The notes beneath the pieces were generated by a model, which was not told the origin of the DNA, did no database searches, and was given only the letters and a program-made list of their open reading frames with translations. 64,000 nucleotides of DNA from Alkaliphilus transvaalensis ATCC 700919 (GTDB lineage Bacteria; Bacillota; Clostridia; Peptostreptococcales; Natronincolaceae): contig NZ_JHYF01000001.1 in NCBI RefSeq assembly GCF_000621485.1, positions 372,001 to 436,000 on the forward strand, given 5' to 3'. Both the position numbers and the translations under genes were made by a program. Shown one piece after another: positions 57,262 through 64,000 of this stretch (positions are counted from its first letter, which is position 1; every line of letters starts with the position of its first letter).

Positions 57262-58203
57262 ATGATAATAGTAAATGAAGTGAAACAATTAGATATAAAG
57301 GTTCCTAGAGGCGTTGCTCTAGGTAATTTTGATGGGCTTCATATTGGACATCAAGAACTTATTCACATGCTCTTAAATAAATCAAAGGAACTAGAACTGG
57401 AATCATGTGTCTATACCTTTAAAAATCATACCAATAGTCTCATTAAGCATCGTGAACTGCCGCCACAAATTACCCATCAAAATGTAAAGATTGAGCTATT
57501 TAAAGCCCTTGAAATCGATTCGTTAGTTTTAGCAGAATTTAATGAAGCAATTATGGGTTTAAGTCCTGAAGAATTTGTCAAAAATATCCTAGTAGATTCG
57601 TTAAATTGTAAATTTGCTGTTGTTGGATTTGATTATCGTTTTGGTAAAAAAGCTCAGGGGGATGCTGTGGCTTTAGTAGAGTTTGGTAAGAAATATGGTT
57701 TTTCTGTTGCTGTGATTGATCCAGTCACTTTGGATGATGAAAAGGTAAGTAGTACCAATGTACGAAAGTATATTAGCGAGGGTAATATGGAAAAGGCTAA
57801 AGCATTTTTAGGTAGACCCTTCTCCATCACTAGCAAAGTAATCCATGGAATGGGTAGAGGGAAGCATTTAGGATATCCTACTGCTAATATCCTTGTAGAA
57901 TCCCATCAGTTAATTCCATTGGATGGTGTTTACGCTACTTTAGTAACGATTAACAATGAAAGCTATATGGGGGCTACTTGTATAGGAACAAACCCAACCT
58001 TTGACGGTAAAAGTATTTCTGTTGAAACCTTCATACTAGATTATGAAGGAAGTTTATATGATCAGTTTATAGAGGTACAGTTTATGAAAAGATTAAGGGA
58101 TAATATTCGATTTGATGGAATAGATGCCTTAATAGATCAAATGATGAAGGATGTAGAAATAGCAAAAACATATTTACAACCTTTCCATAATATGATAAGA
58201 TAA
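57262..58203 (+). CDS. ribF: bifunctional riboflavin kinase / FAD synthetase
   Basis: Converts riboflavin to FMN and then FAD. The 313-aa protein has an N-terminal nucleotidyltransferase domain (GNFDGLHIGHQELI) and a C-terminal riboflavin kinase domain (GMGRGKHLGYPTAN, about residues 185-305). ATG 57262 follows aaggggag; a TTG at 57241 lies before that site and overlaps truB. Confidence 0.97.
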   Translation: MIIVNEVKQLDIKVPRGVALGNFDGLHIGHQELIHMLLNKSKELELESCVYTFKNHTNSLIKHRELPPQITHQNVKIELFKALEIDSLVLAEFNEAIMGLSPEEFVKNILVDSLNCKFAVVGFDYRFGKKAQGDAVALVEFGKKYGFSVAVIDPVTLDDEKVSSTNVRKYISEGNMEKAKAFLGRPFSITSKVIHGMGRGKHLGYPTANILVESHQLIPLDGVYATLVTINNESYMGATCIGTNPTFDGKSISVETFILDYEGSLYDQFIEVQFMKRLRDNIRFDGIDALIDQMMKDVEIAKTYLQPFHNMIR

Positions 58204-58262
58204 ATAGGTTGAATGAACCTATTCTCAGTAATTTGAGTCACCGACGGTTACTTAGAGTATGG
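58203..58262 (+). promoter_or_regulatory. rpsO leader RNA candidate (S15-type autoregulatory)
   Basis: A hairpin aataggtt/aacctatt (58203-58223) is immediately followed by a stem pairing ctcagtaa (58224-58231) with ttacttagag (58248-58257) with a two-base bulge, enclosing tttgagtcaccgacgg. Adjacent stems like these fit a junction-type S15-binding leader, which rpsO commonly has. Assignment is by shape and position. Confidence 0.5.
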
Positions 58263-58288
58263 GGATATAAATTGAGGAGGTGAAACCA

Positions 58289-58543
58289 ATGAACAAAAAA
58301 GACGTAATCGAAGCACATAAGACTCATGAAAATGATACTGGTTCTCCAGAGGTGCAAATCGCCCTTTTAACTAGCAGAATCAATCATTTAAATGACCACT
58401 TAAAGACCCACAAGAAGGATTATCATTCAAGAAGAGGTCTATTAAAGATGGTTGGTCAAAGAAGAAATCTTCTTAACTACGTAAAGAACAAAGATATCAA
58501 TCGTTACAGAGAGATCATCGAAAAATTAGGCTTAAGAAAATAA
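58289..58543 (+). CDS. rpsO: 30S ribosomal protein S15
   Basis: Primary 16S rRNA-binding protein. The 84-aa protein contains [20 protein letters not shown] and [19 protein letters not shown]. It is a few residues shorter at the N-terminus than Bacillus S15 (89 aa). ATG 58289 follows gaggaggtga; GTG 58280 lies in that site. It is followed by pnp, the conserved order. Confidence 0.97.
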   Translation: MNKKDVIEAHKTHENDTGSPEVQIALLTSRINHLNDHLKTHKKDYHSRRGLLKMVGQRRNLLNYVKNKDINRYREIIEKLGLRK

Positions 58544-58546
58544 TGA

Positions 58547-58574
58547 AGAGCGGGTATAACCCGCTCTATTATTT
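58547..58574 (+). terminator. terminator-like hairpin after rpsO
   Basis: agagcgggt and acccgctct form a perfect 9-bp GC-rich stem with an ata loop just after the rpsO stop, then attattt. It would separate rpsO from pnp, though some readthrough is likely because the T-tract is interrupted. Confidence 0.65.
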
Positions 58575-58715
58575 AGCCTTTTTGTGGTAAATGTTGGATG
58601 GTAGTTTTTTACCATTGACTTTTTTCGATTTTGTAGAGGAATTTAATCTATAAATAAAGGAAATAATAGTGATTACATAGAATTATATCTATAACATGAA
58701 AGGAGGATTTATTCT

Positions 58716-60833
58716 ATGGTAAAGACGTTTCAAATGGAATTAGCTGGCAGACCATTAGTGGTAGAAGTGGGTAAAGTAGCAGAGCAATCCCACGGAGCTT
58801 GTCTAATTAAATATGGAGAAACGGTTGTACTTGTTTCAGCAACCGCATCTAAAGCTCCAAGGGAAGGGATTGATTTCTTCCCATTAAGTTGTGATTATGA
58901 AGAAAAATCCTATGCAGTAGGTAAAATCCCAGGAGGATTTATTAAAAGAGAAGGTAGGCCAAGTGAAAAGGCAGTTTTGACTTCAAGACTAATAGATAGA
59001 CCAATAAGACCACTTTTCCCTAAGGGTTACTATAATGATGTACAAGTTATTGCTACTGTACTATCAGTTGATCAAAATTGTACACCAGATATTACTGCTA
59101 TGATCGGATCTTCCGTTGCCCTATCAATTTCTCATATCCCATTCCAAGGGCCAACTGGCTCTGTTTGTGTAGGAATGCAAAACGGACAGTTTATTATTAA
59201 CCCCACAACAGAACAAAGGGAAAATAATGATCTTAACTTAATCGTTTCTGGTACAAAAGATGCTATCATGATGATTGAAGCAGGTGCTAATGAATTATCA
59301 GAAGAGCAAATTACAGATGCAATTATGTATGGACATGATGAAATTAAGAAGATTGTTGCTTTTATTGAAGAAATTCAAGCTGAAATTGGGAAACCAAAGG
59401 AAGAAATTGTGCCTAAGGTGACCAATGAAGAACTTACTCAAGAGGTAAGGGCTTATGCTACTGAGAAAATGATTAATGCCATTAAAACCTTTGACAAACA
59501 AGAAAGAATTGAAAATATGGATAAGGTTAAGGAAGAGACCCTTGAATATTTTGCTGAAAAATATGAAGATAACTTAAAAGAAGTTAGCGAAGTTTTAAGC
59601 AAAATTATTAAAGAAGAAATCCGTAGCATGATTGTAAATGAAGGCATTCGTCCAGATGATCGTAAGTTAAACGAGATTCGACCAATTAATTGTGAAGTTG
59701 GTTTATTGCCAAGAACCCACGGGTCTGGATTATTTACTAGAGGACAAACTCAAGTATTAACTGTAGCTACTTTAGGCGCCCTAGGTGATGTTCAAATTCT
59801 TGATGGTCTTGGTGAAGAAGAAGAGAAAAGATATATGCATCACTATAACTTCCCTCCCTACAGTACAGGTGAGACTAGATTTTTAAGGGGACCAGGAAGA
59901 AGAGAAATTGGACATGGTTCTTTAGCAGAGAGGGCCTTAGAGCCGATGATCCCAACTAAAGAAGATTTCCCCTATGCTATTCGTCTTGTTTCGGAGGTTC
60001 TAAGCTCCAACGGTTCAAGTTCGATGGGTAGTGTATGTGGTAGTACTTTATCCTTATTAGATGCTGGAGTACCTTTAAAGAAAATGGTAGCAGGTATTGC
60101 TATGGGTCTTGTTAAAGAAGAAGATAAAGTAGCTGTTTTATCAGACATTCAGGGGATGGAAGACTTCTTAGGTGATATGGACTTTAAAGTAGCTGGTACA
60201 GATGACGGAATAACAGCTATTCAAATGGATATAAAAATCGGTGGTATCGATCGAGAGATTCTACAAACAGCTTTAGAACAAGCTAGGTTAGGAAGACTTC
60301 ATATTCTTGGTAAGATGAGAGAAGCTATTACTGAGCCAAGACCTGAGTTATCACCATATGCACCTAAAATAGTAAAAATGACAATTAATCCAGATAAAAT
60401 TAGAGATGTTATTGGAACAGGTGGTAAGGTAATAAACAAGATTATTGATGAAACTGGTGTAAAAATTGACATCGAAAATGATGGTACAATATTCATTGCT
60501 GCTCCAGACCAAGAGTCAGGTAAAAAAGCAATTGAAATGATTGAAAACATTGTGCGTGAACCTGAAATTGGACAAGTGTATCAAGGTAAAGTAGTGAAAA
60601 TCATGAATTTTGGTGCTTTTGTTGAGATTTTACCTGGTAAAGAAGGGTTAGTTCATATTTCTAATTTAGCCCATGAAAGAGTAAACAAGGTAGAAGATGT
60701 TGTTTCTCAAGGTGACATTATTGAAGTTAAGCTAATGGAAATAGACCAACAAGGAAAAATTAATTTATCTCGTAAAGCGGTTTTACCAAAACCAGAGCCA
60801 ACAACTAATAACAACAATTCTGAAAAAGCATAA
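58716..60833 (+). CDS. pnp: polyribonucleotide nucleotidyltransferase (PNPase)
   Basis: Phosphorolytic 3'-5' exoribonuclease of the degradosome-like machinery. The 705-aa protein has two RNase PH domains, an all-helical middle, a KH domain ([18 protein letters not shown]) and an S1 domain ([18 protein letters not shown]). A strong aaaggagga precedes the ATG. The stop codon lies inside the terminator stem. Confidence 0.98.
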   Translation: MVKTFQMELAGRPLVVEVGKVAEQSHGACLIKYGETVVLVSATASKAPREGIDFFPLSCDYEEKSYAVGKIPGGFIKREGRPSEKAVLTSRLIDRPIRPLFPKGYYNDVQVIATVLSVDQNCTPDITAMIGSSVALSISHIPFQGPTGSVCVGMQNGQFIINPTTEQRENNDLNLIVSGTKDAIMMIEAGANELSEEQITDAIMYGHDEIKKIVAFIEEIQAEIGKPKEEIVPKVTNEELTQEVRAYATEKMINAIKTFDKQERIENMDKVKEETLEYFAEKYEDNLKEVSEVLSKIIKEEIRSMIVNEGIRPDDRKLNEIRPINCEVGLLPRTHGSGLFTRGQTQVLTVATLGALGDVQILDGLGEEEEKRYMHHYNFPPYSTGETRFLRGPGRREIGHGSLAERALEPMIPTKEDFPYAIRLVSEVLSSNGSSSMGSVCGSTLSLLDAGVPLKKMVAGIAMGLVKEEDKVAVLSDIQGMEDFLGDMDFKVAGTDDGITAIQMDIKIGGIDREILQTALEQARLGRLHILGKMREAITEPRPELSPYAPKIVKMTINPDKIRDVIGTGGKVINKIIDETGVKIDIENDGTIFIAAPDQESGKKAIEMIENIVREPEIGQVYQGKVVKIMNFGAFVEILPGKEGLVHISNLAHERVNKVEDVVSQGDIIEVKLMEIDQQGKINLSRKAVLPKPEPTTNNNNSEKA

Positions 60834-60858
60834 ACCAAAAAAGGTTTATGTTTTTTAT
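60829..60858 (+). terminator. strong terminator after pnp
   Basis: cataaacc (60829-60836) and ggtttatg (60843-60850) form an 8-bp stem with an aaaaaa loop, followed by six Ts and a further T-rich stretch. The pnp stop codon is within the left arm. Confidence 0.85.
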
Positions 60859-60902
60859 TTTTTTATTTTTTAGTGATAACCTATTGGTTAATAGCAAAAT
60901 AT

Positions 60903-60929
60903 TTGTTAAAATATGTATATTGATATAAT
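60903..60929 (+). promoter_or_regulatory. predicted promoter upstream of the 60973 gene
   Basis: An extended -10, TGATATAAT (60921-60929), has a consensus TATAAT with TTGTTA about 15 bp upstream. An alternative is TTGGTT-17-TAAAAT (60884-60912). The position, 44-60 bp before the next gene and after the pnp terminator, fits. Confidence 0.5.
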
Positions 60930-60972
60930 GAGATTTGTAGTGTTAAATCAAATTTAAAGTTAAGGAGGACAT

Positions 60973-61524
60973 ATGAATCAACTATTATATGCAAGTATTG
61001 CTTTAATCATTAACTCAGTTGTCGGGTACTGCCTCTACAAAGGCAAGTACAAGATAGAGACCCTTTATTTTCCTCTCTTTATTGTATTATTCGGTAATAT
61101 CAATATCATATCTTCTATTTACTATATTGATCTGTCGACATTCATTGCTGCAATAATTATAACTAACTTATTTGTATTATTGCTATATTTGATTGCTGGG
61201 TTATCAATTGGTTTAGCTGTTGAAGCTGATAAAGTAGATGAAGCTTTAAGTAGCCAAGATTTTTTTAAAAATGCTGATATAAAGATTGGTAAATACAAAA
61301 AAGAATATATACTTCCAGAGGGGGCTAAGGTCAGCCTTTCAGGAAAAAAGAATGCCACAGTGACCATTACTTCTAAGTTAAGTATAAAGGGAATCATGAA
61401 GGTTAGAGAAGAACTCTTGCCTATACTTACTGAACTAGATGGCAGAAAAGTGTCGACAAAGGAGAGTATCCAGGTTGGCATTTTAGGCTTGAGTTTACTT
61501 GTTTTTTACTATTTTATGTCATAG
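60973..61524 (+). CDS. unknown membrane protein
   Basis: A 183-aa protein with an N-terminal membrane region of two or three helices (about residues 3-20, 28-52 and 55-82), a soluble charged middle of about 75 residues (ALSSQDFFKNADIKIG...VREELLPILTELD) and a C-terminal helix (about 166-182). I do not recognise the family. A good aaggagga site, an upstream promoter and a strong downstream terminator show it is a single-gene transcription unit. Confidence 0.7.
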   Translation: MNQLLYASIALIINSVVGYCLYKGKYKIETLYFPLFIVLFGNINIISSIYYIDLSTFIAAIIITNLFVLLLYLIAGLSIGLAVEADKVDEALSSQDFFKNADIKIGKYKKEYILPEGAKVSLSGKKNATVTITSKLSIKGIMKVREELLPILTELDGRKVSTKESIQVGILGLSLLVFYYFMS

Positions 61525-61580
61525 TTATCTCATAGTTATGTCATAGGAAAAATTTATAAACTGACACTATTAAGTAATTA

Positions 61581-61626
61581 TACAAAATCCCATTCCTTTG
61601 TTAGGTATATGGGATTTTGTATTTTT
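61581..61626 (+). terminator. strong terminator after the 60973 gene
   Basis: tacaaaatcccat and atgggattttgta are perfect 13-bp complements with a 15-nt loop, followed by five Ts. The stem is nearly symmetric with a T-tract on this strand, so it terminates plus-strand transcription. Confidence 0.85.
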
Positions 61627-61741
61627 ATGATATCAGTAGTAATTGAGGTATGCTATCATATAAGATTGTTAAGACAGTGATTAACTGTAATAGAGCTGTA
61701 TAAACTAGAATAATGGCAGAATACCAGAACCATACCCTTTG

Positions 61742-61759
61742 TTTTGACATAGGTCAAAA
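61742..61759. promoter_or_regulatory. inverted repeat, possible operator
   Basis: ttttgac-atag-gtcaaaa is a perfect 7-bp inverted repeat in the gap upstream of the 61919 gene, about 40 bp before its candidate -35. Its symmetry and spacing suit a dimeric regulator. No matching regulator is in the window. Confidence 0.35.
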
Positions 61760-61800
61760 GTACTAAAAGTTAGAAAGGAAAATTAATATATAAATCTTGA

Positions 61801-61829
61801 TTGGGAAAATAAGTGATTAATGGTAAAAT
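61801..61829 (+). promoter_or_regulatory. predicted promoter of the 61919-63683 genes
   Basis: TTGGGA (61801-61806), a 17-bp spacer and TAAAAT (61824-61829), preceded by TGG as an extended -10. It lies about 90 bp upstream of the first gene of the tail module. Consensus match only. Confidence 0.45.
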
Positions 61830-61918
61830 AATATTATTAGATGATAAAAATTATAAGGGTTTCTGAATAATGAATATACAATGTCTATTATAATTATTAA
61901 ACTGGTAGGGGGATACAT

Positions 61919-62623
61919 ATGAATACGGATAAAGATAAAGAGAAAGATACATCGGCAAACAGTCTAAAAAGAGAAATAGATATGGAAGAAATAGAAGTGA
62001 AAGAATCATCCTTCGAAAATTTAGAATTGAATAATAATAATCAAAGTTTTTTCTTAGAGGATGAAGAATTATCTAAATTAATAAATAACTTTTATGATAA
62101 ATCAGAAGAAATTGATCAAGCGTTATTCATATGTTTTTTAAAGTCTAATGCAGAGGTAACTTCTTTTGAAGAAAATTTCATATTTCTTGCTGATGAAGGT
62201 TCTATAGAAGAAGAAATGGAAACTACATTAGAAAAATTAACTGTTTTGATAAATTCAAGATTAGAACAAAATAGAAAACAAACAACAATAAAAATAGAAA
62301 GCATAAACACCATCGAAGAGGTAGATATTGAAGGAGAAGTAACTCAACTGGCAGAGACTTTAAGTTGTGGTGTTCATCAAATAATAGAAGAAATTTATAA
62401 TAGTGTTGAGACGATTTTAGTTGGGACTCATCTCTTAGTAGCTTCAGAAGTCTATCCTATATTGGATGATTTTATGATTAGACTCTCAAAGAAGATAGAA
62501 GCGTTAATGGATGTAGAAAGTAGTAAAATATCTGAAAAAATTGAAGAAGAACAAAATAGACTGCTGGATATTTATCTGGGAATTTCAGAAATTAAATTTG
62601 AGGCTGAATTATTTAATCAATAA
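61919..62623 (+). CDS. acidic protein of unknown function
   Basis: A 234-aa, strongly acidic, probably all-helical protein. It has no signal peptide or membrane segment; the first about 45 residues are low-complexity and charged (Glu/Asp/Lys/Asn), and the last about 40 (SSKISEKIEEEQNRLLD) look like coiled coil. I recognise no family. A tagggggat site precedes the ATG. It precedes the lipoprotein gene by 29 nt and probably shares its transcript. Confidence 0.65.
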   Translation: MNTDKDKEKDTSANSLKREIDMEEIEVKESSFENLELNNNNQSFFLEDEELSKLINNFYDKSEEIDQALFICFLKSNAEVTSFEENFIFLADEGSIEEEMETTLEKLTVLINSRLEQNRKQTTIKIESINTIEEVDIEGEVTQLAETLSCGVHQIIEEIYNSVETILVGTHLLVASEVYPILDDFMIRLSKKIEALMDVESSKISEKIEEEQNRLLDIYLGISEIKFEAELFNQ

Positions 62624-62652
62624 TGAGATTATGAAATTAGAGGAGAGACAAA

Positions 62653-63375
62653 ATGAACTACACCAAGAGAATGATTTTAATCGGATTAACCCTAGTGATA
62701 CTAATAGGGGTGAGTGGCTGTACGAAAAAGAAAAACAGATATACCCCAGAGGGAATAAAAGAAATGATGTTGGCTTATTTAGAAGAAAAATATGATGAAG
62801 AATTTGTACCAATTTCACTAACAATGGAAAACTGGGCATATAAATATGACTCCTTAAGGGTTTACCCTAAAAATGGGAATAGGGAAGATTTTTTTGAAGT
62901 ACAAGGTTTTAGAATGGATGATGGGACTTATGAAATGATGGATGGCTATTTTAAGTATATTATAAAAGATGCCTATGAAGTACAGATAAGAGAATATGTA
63001 TCAGAGTATTATGATGATATTAAGATATTTACCCGTATTTCTGGTTCTGGGGTATATGATGATAGACTAAATAAGTCCACTAAATTAAGTGAGGTATATG
63101 ATATAGACCCTAGTTATCTACCAGCGATAGATATCTTTGTTAAAGAAGATACAACTCAAGAAATAGAAGCGTCAGAAATATTAAGGGACGTAGGCAATAG
63201 GTTGATAGAGGATAAGTTACCTGCAATGCTAGTTTTATATATAGTGTACGAAGATAAATTTCCAGAAGCAGACTTAAGTTTCTTAAAATTACACCACACA
63301 GAATTTCCGAAATACGTTATAGAAGAGAGGATGTTAACAATTGGTAGAAAATTAGAGATATTTGAGGAGAGATAA
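62653..63375 (+). CDS. predicted lipoprotein of unknown function
   Basis: A 240-aa protein with a lipoprotein signal peptide: a basic N-terminus, a hydrophobic core (ILIGLTLVILIGVSG) and the lipobox LIGVSGC (Cys about residue 23). The mature part begins with YTPEGIKEMMLAYLEEKYDEEF and is rich in aromatic and acidic residues. It resembles clostridial lipoproteins that I associate, from memory only, with polymorphic-toxin-like loci. A tagaggaga site precedes the ATG. The next gene starts 2 nt after its stop codon. Confidence 0.8.
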   Translation: MNYTKRMILIGLTLVILIGVSGCTKKKNRYTPEGIKEMMLAYLEEKYDEEFVPISLTMENWAYKYDSLRVYPKNGNREDFFEVQGFRMDDGTYEMMDGYFKYIIKDAYEVQIREYVSEYYDDIKIFTRISGSGVYDDRLNKSTKLSEVYDIDPSYLPAIDIFVKEDTTQEIEASEILRDVGNRLIEDKLPAMLVLYIVYEDKFPEADLSFLKLHHTEFPKYVIEERMLTIGRKLEIFEER

Positions 63376-63377
63376 AT

Positions 63378-63683
63378 ATGTCAAATTTAACTGATGATCA
63401 ATTAATCTTACTCGACAGTTTAATTTATTTAAATACGATGGAAGAATATGATCTGGAACCGATTTCGGAGTTTGTTAACGAATTATTATACGAAGAAGGT
63501 TTAGCCCTAAGTGAAGACCCAGACAATCTAAGTCACTACCCAGCTGAAATGATAAAAGGGGAATGGATACAAATATTAAAGGCAATTGAACAGGACCCAC
63601 GATTGATGAATTTGACCATTACAGAAGCAGTCACCCGTGAGAAGGGGATGAGGGTTGAGACTATATATCATGAGATTTCTTAA
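63378..63683 (+). CDS. small protein resembling the N-terminus of Mbeg1-like (DUF2974) hydrolases
   Basis: A 101-aa acidic protein: LTDDQLILLDSLIYLNTM, then VNELLYEEGLALSEDPDN and MIKGEWIQILKAIEQDPRLMNLTI. From memory this matches the N-terminal segment of clostridial Mbeg1-like alpha/beta hydrolases, which continue for some 250 more residues with a catalytic domain. Here a stop comes at about residue 101 and no continuation is visible downstream in any frame. It is either a stand-alone domain or a truncated gene. Spacing of 2 nt from the lipoprotein indicates coupling. Confidence 0.6.
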   Translation: MSNLTDDQLILLDSLIYLNTMEEYDLEPISEFVNELLYEEGLALSEDPDNLSHYPAEMIKGEWIQILKAIEQDPRLMNLTITEAVTREKGMRVETIYHEIS

Positions 63684-63982
63684 GTTAAAAAGAGGAATCC
63701 AACCTTTTCCATAGAACTTTATAACCAATAGAGGACAGTTCTACTTTTAATCTAATTATTATAAAAGAACTTTACGCAATAAGTTTCAACATAAGCAGAT
63801 AACCAATTTAATGAATTAAATTGTGTAAGTCCTTTAATTTCTTTACCTAAAGGCATCCTTTGTATCTTTCGAAGGAAGATTTTGTTAAATAGATAAAGAA
63901 ATAGATCCTTAACCAAAGATAGATGATAATAAATTATAGAGATTATATATTATAAAAATATATTAGCTAGAGGGGGAACACA
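63684..63982. other. intergenic region at the window end
   Basis: About 300 bp of A/T-rich sequence without a supportable gene. The only hairpin noted is weak (atctt...aagat followed by tttt at about 63863-63884). No -35/-10 pair is convincing. A ggggga ribosome binding site precedes the last start codon. Confidence 0.4.
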
Positions 63983-64000
63983 ATGGATTATACTAAAAGA
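63983..64000 (+). CDS. start of a probable second lipoprotein gene (3' partial)
   Basis: ATG 63983 follows gagggggaac and encodes MDYTKR before the window ends. The upstream lipoprotein at 62653 begins MNYTKRM behind a similar site, so this may be a tandem paralogue. Only six codons are visible. Confidence 0.45.

Larger units (their letters stand above)
61525..61918. other. intergenic region before the 61919 gene
   Basis: About 390 bp. It holds near-tandem tcatagtta repeats at 61519-61545, the terminator at 61581-61626, the inverted repeat at 61742-61759 and a candidate promoter at 61801-61829. I see no gene in it. Confidence 0.5.

Noticed and set aside
61519-61545. Near-tandem tcatagtta repeats
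   Set aside because: Very short and imperfect, at a gene end; probably incidental.
62541-62795. 84-aa plus-strand frame overlapping two tail genes
   Set aside because: It overlaps the 61919 and 62653 genes in another frame, without a ribosome binding site or known motif.

Overview
The window is one strand of a low-GC Firmicute chromosome (class Clostridia). The gene order, a Gram-positive type PolC, a CodY regulator, a FliY/CheC/CheD chemotaxis set and A/T-rich spacers with strong GGAGG ribosome binding sites all point there. An Alkaliphilus/Natronincola-like relative is my best guess, from family resemblance only. Every gene I can support is on the plus strand. Many use TTG or GTG starts behind strong ribosome binding sites.

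Layout. (1) 1-3190: the 3' part of topA (its start lies outside the window), then codY with a palindromic CodY-box-like site before it and a terminator after it. (2) 3678-36882: a 33-kb fla/che supercluster. It runs rod, MS-ring, switch and export ATPase genes (flgB to fliJ), a MotE-like gene, hook genes (fliK, flgD, a small flagellar-operon protein, flgE), flbD/swrD, motA-motB, fliL, fliM, fliY, cheY, the export gate (fliO to flhA), flhF-flhG, a PilZ protein, cheB-cheA-cheW-cheC-cheD and sigD. Four genes close it: a FapA (DUF342) protein, a small hydrophilic protein, a SwrB-like membrane protein and a MltG-N-terminus-like membrane protein. cheR, cheV, fliD, flagellin, flgM and chemoreceptor genes are absent, so they must lie elsewhere if present. 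(3) 36883-44101: translation and envelope genes (rpsB, tsf, pyrH, frr, a PASTA-like mini-protein, uppS, cdsA, dxr, rseP). (4) 44498-50506: ispG, a family 2 glycosyltransferase and polC. (5) 50508-60833: the rimP-nusA-rnpM-ylxQ-infB-rbfA-nrnA-truB-ribF operon, then rpsO and pnp, with RNA leaders before rimP and rpsO. (6) 60900-64000: a small accessory tail holding an unknown membrane protein, an acidic unknown protein, a lipoprotein, a tightly coupled small protein, and the first codons of what looks like a second copy of the lipoprotein.

How it fits together. The first half builds and steers the flagellum: basal body and export gate, stator, switch with CheY-P phosphatases (FliY, CheC), the CheA-CheW-CheB-CheD signalling core, placement by FlhF/FlhG, possible c-di-GMP control through PilZ, and SigD for late genes. 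CodY at its head suggests a nutritional link. The second half is conserved housekeeping (translation, isoprenoid and phospholipid precursors, replication, RNA decay). The least explained parts are the genes after sigD, the flgE-flbD hairpin and the 3' tail, which may be a toxin/immunity-like or surface locus.
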